DNA from: Streptococcus parasanguinis
GTDB lineage: Bacteria; Bacillota; Bacilli; Lactobacillales; Streptococcaceae
Reading direction: 5' to 3'
Assembly (NCBI RefSeq): GCF_032163505.1
Contig: NZ_CP134147.1
Location: forward strand, 586,501-650,500
Length of the DNA stretch: 64,000 bases
Shown in pieces: positions 30,311 through 39,546 of this stretch. The position numbers and the translations under genes were made by a program. Position 1 is the stretch's first letter. Each line of letters opens with the position of its first letter. A model generated the notes under the pieces. That model made no database searches. It was not told the DNA's origin and saw only the letters and a program-made list of their open reading frames with translations.

Positions 30311-31084
30311 ATGAAGTTTGTATTTGATTTAGATGGAACCCTGTCATTCGATGGTGTCACAATCGATGATGAAATCAAACAGGTCTTATTGAGAGCAGAA
30401 GAATTTGGCCATGAAGTTGCCTTTGCTTCTGCACGTTCTTACCGGGACTGCTTGGATCTTTTAGGGGACCCATTGAGTCAGCAACTCGTGATAGGCTTAA
30501 ATGGTGGATTGGCCTATCGCCAGGGGCAATTGGTATATGAGGAACAATTGGACAAGGATGTGTATCGGGAAGTCCTTGGCTTTTGCCGCCATTACAATCT
30601 ACCATTTTTTGTGGATGATACCTTTGATTATAGCGGACAGATTTTGGAAAAGATTCCTTTTGTTGCTAATGTAGATCCCCTCAAGAAAGCCCAGTATCGT
30701 TCATTAGAGGAGCTGACAGATCCGATTAAGGTCGTGATCTATATGGGTGGCCATGAGGAGCTCGTGGATGAGATCATCGAGCGGATCGAAAAGACAGATA
30801 AGGCCCATATCCGCTATCATGCGCATGAAAAATGCATCTATATCAATCCAGCAGACACGCATAAAGCGACAACAGTAGAAGAACTCTGTGGAGAGAATTT
30901 CGTGGCTTTTGGCAATGATCAAAATGATATTGAGCTCTTTGAAAAAGCTCTTTATGCAGTTCAGATTGGTGATTTTCCAGCCCTTCAGCCTTATGCGGAT
31001 GATCAATTGGTAGCCAAACAAAATCAACCGCAAGCTGTGGCTGCTAAGATCTTGCAAGTCTTCGCAGAATTCAGAGGAAAATAA
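30311..31084 (+). CDS. Cof-type HAD-IIB phosphatase
   Basis: About 257 residues. HAD motif I is FDLDGTLSFDG, motif II is the AS/SAR region (AFASARSYRD), a Lys-containing motif III lies near NPADTHKATTVEEL, and motif IV is FGNDQNDIELF. The type IIB cap lies between. It is a cytoplasmic phosphatase of sugar or cofactor phosphates; the substrate is unknown. ATG 30311 is favoured over GTG 30302, which is too close to the only purine-rich site. It follows folD closely. Confidence 0.87.
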   Translation: MKFVFDLDGTLSFDGVTIDDEIKQVLLRAEEFGHEVAFASARSYRDCLDLLGDPLSQQLVIGLNGGLAYRQGQLVYEEQLDKDVYREVLGFCRHYNLPFFVDDTFDYSGQILEKIPFVANVDPLKKAQYRSLEELTDPIKVVIYMGGHEELVDEIIERIEKTDKAHIRYHAHEKCIYINPADTHKATTVEELCGENFVAFGNDQNDIELFEKALYAVQIGDFPALQPYADDQLVAKQNQPQAVAAKILQVFAEFRGK

Positions 31085-31136
31085 AAGAAGGAGGGGGAGT
31101 CGTGGCTTCTCCTTTTTCGCTAGAAATGAGGAAGGT

Positions 31137-32015
31137 ATGAGAACAGTTCAGAAAGAAGAGATCCAGCGTGTCATTGCAAAGCGAGAGTCGAATTCTTATA
31201 AGGGCGATTTTGGTCGCCTGCTCTTGATTGGGGGGACTTACCCCTATGGGGGAGCCATCATTATGGCGGCGCTTGCTGCGGTTCACAGTGGTGCGGGTCT
31301 GGTCACTGTTGCAACCGATCCTGATAATCTGACGGCCCTTCATAGCCATCTTCCTGAAGCCATGGGCTTTGATTTGGCAGATCACGAACTCCTTTGTGAG
31401 CAACTCCAAAAAGCCAGCGTAATTCTCGTAGGACCGGGCTTAAAGGAAGCAAGAGAAAACCAAGCAATCTTGCACATGATTTTTGAGCAAGTCTCTAGCC
31501 AGCAGGTCTTGATATTAGATGGCGGAGCTATTAGTCTTTTTGCAGCCTCTCAGTTTGACCTGCCAGAGGCTCAGTTGGTCTTTACCCCCCATCAAAAAGA
31601 ATGGGAAAAACTATCAGGGCTTGATCTAGCCAGCCAGACAGAAGGCAAGAGTCGAAGAGCAGTACAGAACTTTCCTCAAGGGACTGTCATTGTAGAAAAA
31701 GGGCCACACACCCGCATTTGGACAAGTGGGCAAGATGAGGGCTATCAGCTAGATGTTGGTGGTCCCTATCAAGCAACAGGGGGTATGGGAGATACCTTGG
31801 CAGGGATGATCGCAGGATTTGCGGGTCAATTCCCACAGGTCAGTCTCTATGAGCGCGTGGTGGTTGCGACCTATCTCCATTCAGCCATTGCTGAGGACTT
31901 GAGCAAGGAGGCTTATGTGGTTCTACCGACGACCATTAGCCAAGAAATCCCCAAATGGATGAAGAAGTGGAGTGACAATTCAAACGAAAATGTTGAAAAT
32001 GAAACGTTTTCATGA
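31137..32015 (+). CDS. nnrD: ADP-dependent NAD(P)H-hydrate dehydratase (NnrD/YjeF C-terminal family)
   Basis: 292 residues of the ribokinase-like carbohydrate kinase fold. It repairs damaged NADHX/NADPHX. Family signatures are GRLLLIGGTYPYGGAI, GPGLKEAREN, TPHQKEW and ATGGMGDTLAGMIAG. The last dozen codons contain the -35 and operator of the downstream LacI-type gene, so the C-terminal tail (NVENETFS) is shaped by a regulatory site. A weak hairpin with a T run precedes the gene at about 31088-31117. Confidence 0.9.
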   Translation: MRTVQKEEIQRVIAKRESNSYKGDFGRLLLIGGTYPYGGAIIMAALAAVHSGAGLVTVATDPDNLTALHSHLPEAMGFDLADHELLCEQLQKASVILVGPGLKEARENQAILHMIFEQVSSQQVLILDGGAISLFAASQFDLPEAQLVFTPHQKEWEKLSGLDLASQTEGKSRRAVQNFPQGTVIVEKGPHTRIWTSGQDEGYQLDVGGPYQATGGMGDTLAGMIAGFAGQFPQVSLYERVVVATYLHSAIAEDLSKEAYVVLPTTISQEIPKWMKKWSDNSNENVENETFS

Positions 32016-32021
32016 TAGTAT
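31993..32021 (+). promoter_or_regulatory. susR promoter with internal operator
   Basis: TTGAAA at 31993-31998, 17 bases, TAGTAT at 32016-32021. Between them is ATGAAACGTTTTCAT (31999-32013), a near-palindrome of the same type as the two operators before the binding-protein gene, so the regulator probably represses itself. The -35 and operator lie within the nnrD coding end. Confidence 0.75.
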
Positions 32022-32041
32022 GGATGAAAGGAGGTGAGAAA

Positions 32042-33037
32042 ATGAATGAGCAAAAAAAATCGATTACGATGAAAGATGTTGCAGCAGAAGCTGGGGTTAG
32101 TGTTGGGACAGTCTCTCGTGTTATCAATAACGAAAAAGGCATTAAAGAGGTGACATTAAAAAAAGTTCAACAAGCGATTGAAAAATTGTCTTATGTGCCA
32201 GATGAATATGCGAGAGGATTAAAAACGAATCGTAGTAATATTATCGCTTTACTTATTCCAACCATTTGGCATCCATTCTTTTCTGAGTTTGCATATCATG
32301 TAGAAAAGGAATTGTTGAAAAATCAATGTAAATTATTGATTTGTAATGCAGATAAAGATGCTCAAAACGAGATAGAGTACATAAAATTACTTGAAAAAAA
32401 TAAGGTAGATGGGATCATTGGGATCACCTATTCAGATATCGATAAGTATATCTCCTCTAATTTACCTTTTGTTAGTATTGACCGTCATTTTTCTGAAAAT
32501 GTCTATTACGTAACCTCTGAAAATTATCATGGTGGTCAACTAGCTTGCCGAGAGTTAGTCAAACGAGGTTGCCAAAATTTAGCTTACATTAGTGATGTGA
32601 ACAAACATTTGAATGAAACAACGGAACGGGGAAGGGGGTTTAAAGATGAAGCTAAGCAGCAAAATACAAAACTCTGTAGTCTTGAAATGCCAGAACCGTT
32701 AGATCAAGCAGAAAGACAAATTAAGTCCTTTTTTGAAGCTCATCCTCAGATTGATGGGATTTTTACAGTAAATGATTTTATGGCTCTACGTGTTATAAAA
32801 GTTTTGACGGAGATGGGAAAAACTCCTCTAGAGGACTATCAAATTATTGGTTTTGATGGGTTAAGACCTGCTTTTGATCAACCGTACTTACTTTCGACCA
32901 TTGTTCAAGAAATAGCTCAGATGGCCCAAGCGGCAGTAGAATTATTACTTAAATTGATTCGTAAAGAAAAAATAGAAAAGAATGTGATTAGTTTACCCGT
33001 ACATTTCTTTGAAGGGAACACTACAAAAAAATTATAA
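32042..33037 (+). CDS. susR: LacI-family sugar regulator (SusR-like)
   Basis: 331 residues. The N-terminal helix-turn-helix is MKDVAAEAGVSVGTVSRVIN with hinge SYVPDEYARGLKTN, followed by a periplasmic-binding-protein-like effector domain. ATG 32042 has a perfect AAAGGAGG site. It lies directly before a sugar ABC transporter and a GH32 hydrolase. The same gene set forms the pneumococcal sus locus (SusR repressor, sucrose uptake), and the TGAAACGTTTCA-type operators fit a LacI-family repressor. The sus name is based on context, not proof of ligand. Confidence 0.82.
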   Translation: MNEQKKSITMKDVAAEAGVSVGTVSRVINNEKGIKEVTLKKVQQAIEKLSYVPDEYARGLKTNRSNIIALLIPTIWHPFFSEFAYHVEKELLKNQCKLLICNADKDAQNEIEYIKLLEKNKVDGIIGITYSDIDKYISSNLPFVSIDRHFSENVYYVTSENYHGGQLACRELVKRGCQNLAYISDVNKHLNETTERGRGFKDEAKQQNTKLCSLEMPEPLDQAERQIKSFFEAHPQIDGIFTVNDFMALRVIKVLTEMGKTPLEDYQIIGFDGLRPAFDQPYLLSTIVQEIAQMAQAAVELLLKLIRKEKIEKNVISLPVHFFEGNTTKKL

Positions 33038-33044
33038 AAAGTGC

Positions 33045-33073
33045 TTGACAAATTATGAAAGCGCTGTTATAAT
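33045..33073 (+). promoter_or_regulatory. susX operon promoter with cre-like site
   Basis: TTGACA (33045-33050), 17 bases, TGT-TATAAT (-10 at 33068-33073). The spacer contains TGAAAGCGCTGTTA (33056-33069), which fits 12 of 14 positions of a CcpA cre consensus, so glucose repression is likely. Confidence 0.85.
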
Positions 33074-33085
33074 TTAGCTATAAAA

Positions 33086-33154
33086 TGAAACGTTTCAAAA
33101 AACTCAACTATTTTAGCTTGAGTTGAAAATATAACCAAAAAATGAAACGTTTCA
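33086..33154 (+). promoter_or_regulatory. Two perfect LacI-type operators before susX
   Basis: TGAAACGTTTCA occurs at 33086-33097 and again at 33143-33154, both perfect 12-bp palindromes with centres 57 bases apart. The first is just downstream of the -10; the second abuts the ribosome site. Between them AACTCAA (33101-33107) and TTGAGTT (33118-33124) can form a hairpin. Confidence 0.85.
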
Positions 33155-33168
33155 AAAAGGAGGACGCT

Positions 33169-34482
33169 ATGCGTAAAGGTATTAAGTTATCTGTAGTTGC
33201 AGCACTATCATTAGGATTGCTTGCAGGATGTGGTGGGGGATCAAAATCCAAAACTGCAAGTTCTTCAAATGAGATTAAAGTCTGGGTTCAGTTCTCAGAT
33301 GAAACAGCTGAGGGAAAAGCTTGGCAACAAGTTGTTGATAATTTCAACAAATCAAAGAAAACGAAATATAAGGTTGTGACAGAATTTATTCCACGTAGCG
33401 GTAGTGGTGGTGGATATGAAGATAAGGTTAACGCCGCTGTTACGACAAATAGTTTACCAGATGTCATTACACTAGATGGTCCTAATACTGCAGCCTATGC
33501 AAAATCAAAAGTGATTGCTCCTTTGGATGATTATCTAAAAGACGATAATATGGATGATGTACTGGACAGTATTAAACAACAGGGAACTTATGATGGTAAA
33601 TTTTATGCATTTGGTTATTCAGAATCCAATGTAGGTGTTTACTATAATAAGAAAATGTTTAAGGAAGCAGGGATTGATGAAGCTAGTTTGCCAACCCTAG
33701 AAAAACCATGGACATGGTCTGAGTTTAATGCCATTGCTAAGAAATTAAAAGATCATTTTAACAAACCAGCAATTGATTTCCGTTTGAATTCAAACGATGA
33801 GATGTTGCCATATGCTTACATGCCTCTTATTTGGTCAAATGGTGGATCTGTTGTGAATTCTAAAGGAACAAAAGCGGAAGGCTACTTCAATAGCAAAGAA
33901 AGTGTTGAAGCTGTTCAATTTATTCAAGATCTTGTGAAGGATGGATATACGACAGTTAGTCCTGTTGAAAAAGGTTTTGAAACCGGTGAATATCCTATGG
34001 TTCTGAGCGGTTCTTGGACGATTGCAGACCTACAAACAAATTACAAAGATATTGATTTTGGTATTCTTCCTTATCCAGTTTCAGATAAAACGAAGAAATT
34101 GGTATCACCTTCAGGTAGTTGGCAATTAGCCGTTACAACAAAATCTGATAAAAAAGAAGCAGCCGCTGAATTTGTTAAGTTTGCTACAAATACTGAATCT
34201 AGTGAAATTCTAAGCTTAGGTAACAGTGTTCTTCCAATCAGAAAATCAACAATTAAAAATATTAAGGACAAAGTATCTGAGCCAATGCGTTTCTTGATGG
34301 AACAAAATGCTAAAACGGCTCATGCTCGTCCAGTTGTAGTAGCTTATCCACAAGTTTCACGCGCTTTCCAACAAGCAATGCAAGATATCAGCTATTATAA
34401 AGATAATCCAGATGTACAAAAAGTATTAGATGCTCGTGCGAAAGAAATGCAAACAGCAATCGACCAATCTTTAAATAAATAG
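33169..34482 (+). CDS. susX: Sugar ABC transporter substrate-binding lipoprotein (SusX-like)
   Basis: 437 residues. Signal peptide with lipobox LAGC (Cys near residue 20), then a family 1 extracellular solute-binding fold. It captures a sugar, probably sucrose or short fructo-oligosaccharides given the downstream GH32 enzyme. ATG 33169 follows AAGGAGG (33157-33163); an earlier in-frame ATG at 33142 is part of the operator and is rejected. No ATPase is encoded here, so the transporter presumably shares a general MsmK-type ATPase encoded elsewhere. Confidence 0.88.
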   Translation: MRKGIKLSVVAALSLGLLAGCGGGSKSKTASSSNEIKVWVQFSDETAEGKAWQQVVDNFNKSKKTKYKVVTEFIPRSGSGGGYEDKVNAAVTTNSLPDVITLDGPNTAAYAKSKVIAPLDDYLKDDNMDDVLDSIKQQGTYDGKFYAFGYSESNVGVYYNKKMFKEAGIDEASLPTLEKPWTWSEFNAIAKKLKDHFNKPAIDFRLNSNDEMLPYAYMPLIWSNGGSVVNSKGTKAEGYFNSKESVEAVQFIQDLVKDGYTTVSPVEKGFETGEYPMVLSGSWTIADLQTNYKDIDFGILPYPVSDKTKKLVSPSGSWQLAVTTKSDKKEAAAEFVKFATNTESSEILSLGNSVLPIRKSTIKNIKDKVSEPMRFLMEQNAKTAHARPVVVAYPQVSRAFQQAMQDISYYKDNPDVQKVLDARAKEMQTAIDQSLNK

Positions 34483-34494
34483 TTGACATTCAAA

Positions 34495-34532
34495 AAGGTG
34501 GAAGGTAAGTTATGGAATGTACCTTCCACCTT
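34495..34532 (+). terminator. Hairpin between susX and susT1 (attenuator or mRNA stabiliser)
   Basis: A perfect 13-bp stem (34495-34507 with 34520-34532, starting AAGGTGGAAGGTA) is followed by an interrupted U-rich stretch. Such hairpins after binding-protein genes often lower expression of the permease genes relative to the binding protein. Confidence 0.65.
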
Positions 34533-34567
34533 ATTTTATTTAATAGTTTCATCTTAGGAGACGAACA

Positions 34568-35470
34568 ATGAGCGAAAAAAATAAAGTCGAAACAAAAAAG
34601 AAAGAACGCCTTAAAGAAAATATTATGGGCTATAGCTTTTTAGCTCCAGCTTTAATATTACTTTTCATCTTTTTAGTGATACCTGTTGGTATGGTGATCT
34701 ATTATGCCTTTACAGATTATTACCTATTAACGCCTGAGGATAGAAAATTTGTAGGACTACAAAATTTTATGCGCTTAGCACAAGATCCAATCTTTATAAA
34801 AAGCTTCTTGAATACCTTGAAATTTGTAGTTTGGATTATTCCAGTGCAACTTGGTGCGGCTCTCGGGATGGCCTTAATTGTTAATAAGAAACGTAAAGGA
34901 AATATGTTCTTTAAGGTAGCATTTTTTGCTCCTGTTGTGATGTCTCTTGTCGTTATCTCTATCCTCTGGTTATACTTGTTAAATCCAAATAATGGTTTGC
35001 TCAATGCTCTACTGAATAAAATTGGTATTTCTTCACAACCATTCTTGACAAGTCCAAAACAAGCCATGTATGCCATTGTATTTGTTTCTGCATGGCAGGG
35101 TGCAGGTTATCAAATGTTGTTATTCCTTGGAGGAATGCAAAATATTCCACAAGATATTTATGAGGCGGCAGAGTTGGATGGATTTTCAAAATGGGCTCAA
35201 TTTAGATATATCACGATGCCTTTATTGAAACCAACTGCCTTGTTTGTACTCTTGACAACATTGATTTCAGCATTTAAATTGATTGTGCAACCAATGGTCA
35301 TGACTCAAGGTGGTCCATTGAACTCAACAATCACTATGGTATATTACATTTATCAACAAGGTTTCACTGACCGTCTTGTTGGTTACTCAAGTTCGATTGC
35401 CTTAGTATTTACAACATTGATTGGTATGATTAGTCTTGTACAACGGCGAGTTTTGAAGGAGGATGATTAG
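34568..35470 (+). CDS. susT1: Sugar ABC transporter permease (SusT1-like, MalF type)
   Basis: 300 residues with six hydrophobic segments and the EAA loop EAAELDGFSKWAQFRYITMP that contacts the ATPase. An N-terminal Lys/Glu-rich cytoplasmic stretch precedes TM1. It partners with the next permease. AGGAG (34556-34560) precedes ATG 34568. Confidence 0.9.
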   Translation: MSEKNKVETKKKERLKENIMGYSFLAPALILLFIFLVIPVGMVIYYAFTDYYLLTPEDRKFVGLQNFMRLAQDPIFIKSFLNTLKFVVWIIPVQLGAALGMALIVNKKRKGNMFFKVAFFAPVVMSLVVISILWLYLLNPNNGLLNALLNKIGISSQPFLTSPKQAMYAIVFVSAWQGAGYQMLLFLGGMQNIPQDIYEAAELDGFSKWAQFRYITMPLLKPTALFVLLTTLISAFKLIVQPMVMTQGGPLNSTITMVYYIYQQGFTDRLVGYSSSIALVFTTLIGMISLVQRRVLKEDD

Positions 35471-35471
35471 G

Positions 35472-36317
35472 ATGAAACGTTTAAAACCGACTATTATTTT
35501 AGAATATGTTTTATTAATTCTATTAGCAGGCCTCTTTCTATTTCCTATGATCTGGATGGTGGTTTCAGCAATGAAGCCAGAAGCAGATGTGTATAAGAAT
35601 TTAACAAGTTGGAAAGCATTCTTACCTAGTTTTAATCCAGCTGATTGGTTTAAACCCTACCAAGAGGTTCTTGCCCGTTTTAGTATTCTAACATATCTAG
35701 GGAACAGTATTTTTTATGCAGGAACATTTGCACTTGGGTCTATTATAGTAAACGCCTTAGCGGGATTTGCATTTGCAAAAATTAATTTTACAGGTAAAAA
35801 AATTCTGTTTGGCTTTTTATTGGCCTTGTTAATCATTCCGATGGAAACAGTGTTGATTCCACAATTTACAATTATTAATTCACTTGGCTTAGTTAATAAT
35901 CGTTTAGCGGTTATTATCCCTGGATTAGCTAGTGTCTTTAATATTTATCTTTTCCGAAACTTCTTTATTGCCATTCCAGAAGAAATTATCGAATCTGCAA
36001 AAATAGATGGTGCAAGTATCTTACGGATCTTTTTCAAGATTATGTTGCCGATGTCGAAACCAGCGGTTGCAACAGTAGGTGTTCTTTCCTTTATTTCTAG
36101 TTGGAATGATTATATCTGGCCGTTGATGGTTTTAACCGATTCGTCAAAATTTTCAATGCAGGTGGCAATTACAACCATTAATACAACTCAACCAGTTTAT
36201 ATCAATCAAGTAATGGCTGTTTTGACAATTTCTACAATTCCACTTATTCTAGTATATATCGTAGCACAAAAATATATTATTCAAGGTCTAGGTGGATCTG
36301 GTACAGGTATTAAGTAG
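35472..36317 (+). CDS. susT2: Sugar ABC transporter permease (SusT2-like, MalG type)
   Basis: 281 residues, six hydrophobic segments, EAA loop near ESAKIDGASILRIFFKIMLP. ATG 35472 is used because GGAGG at 35458-35462 is at the right spacing; ATG 35463 directly abuts that site. It begins one base after the stop of the first permease. Confidence 0.9.
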   Translation: MKRLKPTIILEYVLLILLAGLFLFPMIWMVVSAMKPEADVYKNLTSWKAFLPSFNPADWFKPYQEVLARFSILTYLGNSIFYAGTFALGSIIVNALAGFAFAKINFTGKKILFGFLLALLIIPMETVLIPQFTIINSLGLVNNRLAVIIPGLASVFNIYLFRNFFIAIPEEIIESAKIDGASILRIFFKIMLPMSKPAVATVGVLSFISSWNDYIWPLMVLTDSSKFSMQVAITTINTTQPVYINQVMAVLTISTIPLILVYIVAQKYIIQGLGGSGTGIK

Positions 36318-36326
36318 GTGATCAGT

Positions 36327-37781
36327 ATGAAGGAAAGCATTCGGAAAGCAAATCAGTATATCAATGAAAACAGGGAGAGGGTGAACCAGCAATATAGAGG
36401 AGCATTTCATTTGCTACCTCCAATCGGCTGGATGAACGATCCAAATGGCTTTGTTTATTTTCGTGGGGAATACCATTTGTTTTACCAATTCTATCCCTAT
36501 GATAGTGTTTGGGGTCCCATGCATTGGGGGCATGCCAAATCAAAAGATCTTCTCCATTGGGAAGAACTGCCAGTAGCATTAGCGCCAAGTGAAAGCTATG
36601 ATAAGGATGGTTGTTTCTCGGGTAGTGCTATTGTGAAAGATGACAAGCTCTATTTGCTTTATACTGGTCATGTAGACGATGAGGAAAAGCGGGAAGAGAC
36701 TCAGTGTCTTGCGGTGTCAACAGATGGCATTACCTTTGAAAAGTTGCCTACTAATCCAGTGATCCATGCTCAACATATTGAGGGGATCGCAGATATTGCA
36801 GATTTTCGTGATCCTAAAGTATTTGAATATCAAGGAAGATATTATGCTGTCGTTGCTTCTAAGACACCAGATGACAGAGGTCAAATTCTCCTATTTGTAT
36901 CAAGTAATCTAGTAGATTGGGACTTTACATCAGTCCTTCTAGAAGGTGAAAAAGGGCAAGGGATTATGTGGGAGTGTCCTGATTTCTTCCCTTTAGATGG
37001 CAAATGGGTCTTGATCCTGTCTCCCATTGAAATGGAAAGGCAGCAAGAAAAATACTGGAATTTAAATTCGACGGTTGCCTTTATCGGTGACATGAATTGG
37101 GAAACGGGGCACTTTCGTGTCGATTCCTATGATGAAATGGATGGTGGTTTGGATTTCTATGCCCCTCAAACTTGTCAAGGACCAAATGGCGAACGATTCA
37201 TGGTTGCCTGGATGCAAATGTGGCACCGGTCTATCCCCAGTCATGATTTAGCTCATGGGTGGGCAGGTAGTATGACTCTTCCAAGAAAATTGTCCTTGAA
37301 AGACGGACGATTGGTTCAGGAGTTACCTGAGTCAGTGAACGAACACTTTCTTGTAGAGCATGCCTCAGAAACCATTGTTAAGGGCAATCAGATCACGATT
37401 CCAGCTAGAGGGAAACAAACCTTGTTTGAGCTAGATACCAAACGGGGTTGCTCCTTTATCTTAGGTTATGGTGATGAAACTGATCCTGATAGTGTCTTGC
37501 AATTGATTTACGACGCCTCTCAAAAACGCTTTAGCTTAAGTCGAGACCAATTTGGGCACCCCATTTCTGGAAAAGAAAATCCAGCATTTCAATCGAGATG
37601 GATTCAGTTGGATACTGAAAAGGATCATCATTTTTCGATCATTCGCGATACCAACTCCATCGAAGTATTCGTGGATGGCAAAACTCTCTCGATGACTTTT
37701 TATGAAACGACTGAGAATCCCGTCTATACTCTCACGGCAGATGAAGGGGTTGATTGGGTCGTGAAAACCTATCAAAAATAG
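36327..37781 (+). CDS. susH: GH32 sucrose(-6-phosphate) hydrolase / fructosidase (SusH-like)
   Basis: 484 residues. Five-bladed propeller with the nucleophile motif WMNDPNG near residue 36, the RDP motif (DFRDPKVF), and the acid/base motif WECPDFF. A C-terminal beta-sandwich domain follows. No signal peptide, so it acts in the cytoplasm on the imported sugar, releasing fructose. Since the import route is an ABC transporter, the substrate is probably unphosphorylated sucrose or a short fructan. ATG 36327 is preceded by AGGTG. A strong terminator follows. Confidence 0.9.
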   Translation: MKESIRKANQYINENRERVNQQYRGAFHLLPPIGWMNDPNGFVYFRGEYHLFYQFYPYDSVWGPMHWGHAKSKDLLHWEELPVALAPSESYDKDGCFSGSAIVKDDKLYLLYTGHVDDEEKREETQCLAVSTDGITFEKLPTNPVIHAQHIEGIADIADFRDPKVFEYQGRYYAVVASKTPDDRGQILLFVSSNLVDWDFTSVLLEGEKGQGIMWECPDFFPLDGKWVLILSPIEMERQQEKYWNLNSTVAFIGDMNWETGHFRVDSYDEMDGGLDFYAPQTCQGPNGERFMVAWMQMWHRSIPSHDLAHGWAGSMTLPRKLSLKDGRLVQELPESVNEHFLVEHASETIVKGNQITIPARGKQTLFELDTKRGCSFILGYGDETDPDSVLQLIYDASQKRFSLSRDQFGHPISGKENPAFQSRWIQLDTEKDHHFSIIRDTNSIEVFVDGKTLSMTFYETTENPVYTLTADEGVDWVVKTYQK

Positions 37782-37806
37782 AAAATCAATAGCCTCCTAA
37801 AGAATA

Positions 37807-37834
37807 AAAGACAAGTCCTATGACTTGTCTTTTT
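37807..37834 (+). terminator. Intrinsic terminator of the sus operon
   Basis: AAAGACAAGTC (37807-37817) pairs with GACTTGTCTTT (37822-37832); loop CTAT; T run. Confidence 0.9.
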
Positions 37835-37846
37835 GTTGTATCCTAA

Positions 37847-38053
37847 ATAGGATTTGTGTTCATCGAAGAAAATTTGGGAATTGGTCTCATGACCGATCTG
37901 ACTCTCTTCCCAGAATATCCAAATCTTGTCAAAATTCCGCTGGTTGAAGAGGAAAAAACAGTCTTCTATATTAGTTATGCCTATCCAAATGAAGGGGAAC
38001 CCCAAGCGCTTCTTAGCTCCTTTATTGAACGGTTAGAGAAGTGTGAAAAATAA
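37847..38053 (+). pseudogene. Remnant of a LysR-family regulator C-terminus
   Basis: An open frame of about 68 codons begins directly after an in-frame stop and reads FIEENLGIGLMTDLTLFPEY and onward, resembling the end of a LysR substrate-binding domain. No DNA-binding domain, ribosome site or promoter lies in front of it: the sus terminator ends 12 bases upstream. It is best read as the decayed 3' end of a lost regulator gene. The assignment rests on eye comparison only. Confidence 0.6.
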
Positions 38054-38057
38054 AGAA

Positions 38058-38153
38058 GCTGGTGTTAAACAGACAAGTAGAGGGTAACTTGAATAAAATG
38101 AGGCTTGTAGAGAAAGGAAATTCATGATTTCGCTTTGTCTGCCAGCCTTTTTT
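38058..38153 (+). other. Long-range stem with T run before xseA
   Basis: GCTGG (38058-38062) and CAGACAA (38070-38076) can pair with TTGTCTG (38135-38141) and CCAGC (38142-38146), followed by six T. It may be the old terminator of the lost LysR gene. The loop is long, so this is tentative. Confidence 0.35.
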
Positions 38154-38162
38154 GGTGTTTTT

Positions 38163-38171
38163 TGGTATAAT
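38163..38171 (+). promoter_or_regulatory. Extended -10 promoter of the xseA operon
   Basis: TGGTATAAT, 35 bases before xseA. No clear -35. Confidence 0.65.
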
Positions 38172-38205
38172 TAAACTTGATCATATTCTGCAGAAAGGAG
38201 TTCCT

Positions 38206-39546
38206 ATGTCCAACTATTTATCCGTATCAAGTTTGACCAAATATTTGAAATTAAAATTTGATAAGGATCCCTATTTGGAAAGGGTTTATCTGACAGGGCA
38301 GGTCTCCAATTTCCGAAAACGTCCCAACCACCAGTATTTTTCATTAAAAGATGAAAAAGCGGTCATTCAGGCAACGGTCTGGGCTGGGGTTTATCGAAGC
38401 TTTGGTTTTGAGCTAGAAGAAGGCATGAAGATCAACGTCATTGGTCGCATTCAGCTCTATGAGCCAAGTGGGAGTTATTCCATTGTCATTGAAAAGGCTG
38501 AGCCAGATGGGGTAGGGGCCTTGGCCATCCAATTTGAGCAACTCAAGAAAAAGTTGACCGAAGAAGGGCTCTTTCAGGATCGATGGAAGCAAGCTCTGCC
38601 ACAATTTTCAAGAAAGATCGGGGTCATCACCAGTCAAAGTGGGGCCGTGATTCGCGATATTATCACAACGGTGAGCCGACGCTTCCCTGGTGTAGAGATT
38701 GTGCTCTACCCGACCAAGGTTCAAGGTGAAGGAGCATCTAGCGAGGTGGTTGCTAATATTCAAAGGGCTAACCAACGGGATGATTTGGATGTCTTGATTA
38801 TCGGTCGTGGGGGTGGTTCGATTGAAGATCTTTGGGCCTTTAATGAAGAAGCAGTGGTGCGAGCCATTTTTGAATCGCGGATTCCGATTATCTCCAGTGT
38901 TGGGCATGAGACAGACACGACTCTAGCCGATTTCGTAGCAGACCGACGAGCAGCTACTCCAACAGCAGCTGCTGAATTAGCTACTCCAGTGACCAAATTG
39001 GATCTCTTGTCCCATTTACAAAAGCAGGAAAATCGCATGGCAACAGCCATGTCCAATCGCTTGGCCTATAATCGTGAACGTTTGGCCAAATTAAGTCAAT
39101 CGGTTATTTTTAGACAGCCTGAAAGACTCTATGATGGCTACCTACAAAAGATTGACCAGTTGCAATTGCGTTTGAAACAAGGAATGCGTGATGCTTATGG
39201 ACAAGGGGCGAATCAGCTGCAAGGTCTGCGTCATCGCTTAGAAGCCATGTCTCCTTTGCATCGCATCGAGCGCTACCAGGACCGCCTGCTCCAAGATAAG
39301 AGAATCTTAACCAACCGAATGGAACAAGTCCTAAAAGAGCAAAAGATCAAGGTGAAAGGCTTATCAGAAGCCCTCTTGATGCTCGATACCAGTCGGATTA
39401 TTGCGCGTGGCTATGCCATGGTCAAGGAAGGAGATCAGGTCCTAGATTCCGTTGCGAAAGTAACAGAAGGGGACCCGCTGTCACTCATCATGAGAGATGG
39501 CCAGTTAGAAGTAGAGGTAAAACATGTCGAAAGAAAAGAAATTTGA
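38206..39546 (+). CDS. xseA: Exodeoxyribonuclease VII large subunit
   Basis: 446 residues. N-terminal OB fold ([18 protein letters not shown] through [10 protein letters not shown]), then the catalytic region with [26 protein letters not shown] and [19 protein letters not shown], and a long coiled coil. Works with XseB to degrade single-stranded DNA. ATG 38206 has AAAGGAG upstream. It overlaps xseB by 23 bases and heads an operon running through recN. Confidence 0.96.
   Translation: MSNYLSVSSLTKYLKLKFDKDPYLERVYLTGQVSNFRKRPNHQYFSLKDEKAVIQATVWAGVYRSFGFELEEGMKINVIGRIQLYEPSGSYSIVIEKAEPDGVGALAIQFEQLKKKLTEEGLFQDRWKQALPQFSRKIGVITSQSGAVIRDIITTVSRRFPGVEIVLYPTKVQGEGASSEVVANIQRANQRDDLDVLIIGRGGGSIEDLWAFNEEAVVRAIFESRIPIISSVGHETDTTLADFVADRRAATPTAAAELATPVTKLDLLSHLQKQENRMATAMSNRLAYNRERLAKLSQSVIFRQPERLYDGYLQKIDQLQLRLKQGMRDAYGQGANQLQGLRHRLEAMSPLHRIERYQDRLLQDKRILTNRMEQVLKEQKIKVKGLSEALLMLDTSRIIARGYAMVKEGDQVLDSVAKVTEGDPLSLIMRDGQLEVEVKHVERKEI

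Noticed and set aside
33101-33124. Hairpin between the sus operators considered as a terminator
   Set aside because: Stem of only 7 bp with a 10-base loop and no T run after it.
33142-33168. Earlier ATG for susX (start MKRFKKEDA)
   Set aside because: This ATG is part of the LacI-type operator, and the Shine-Dalgarno lies after it. ATG 33169 is correct.
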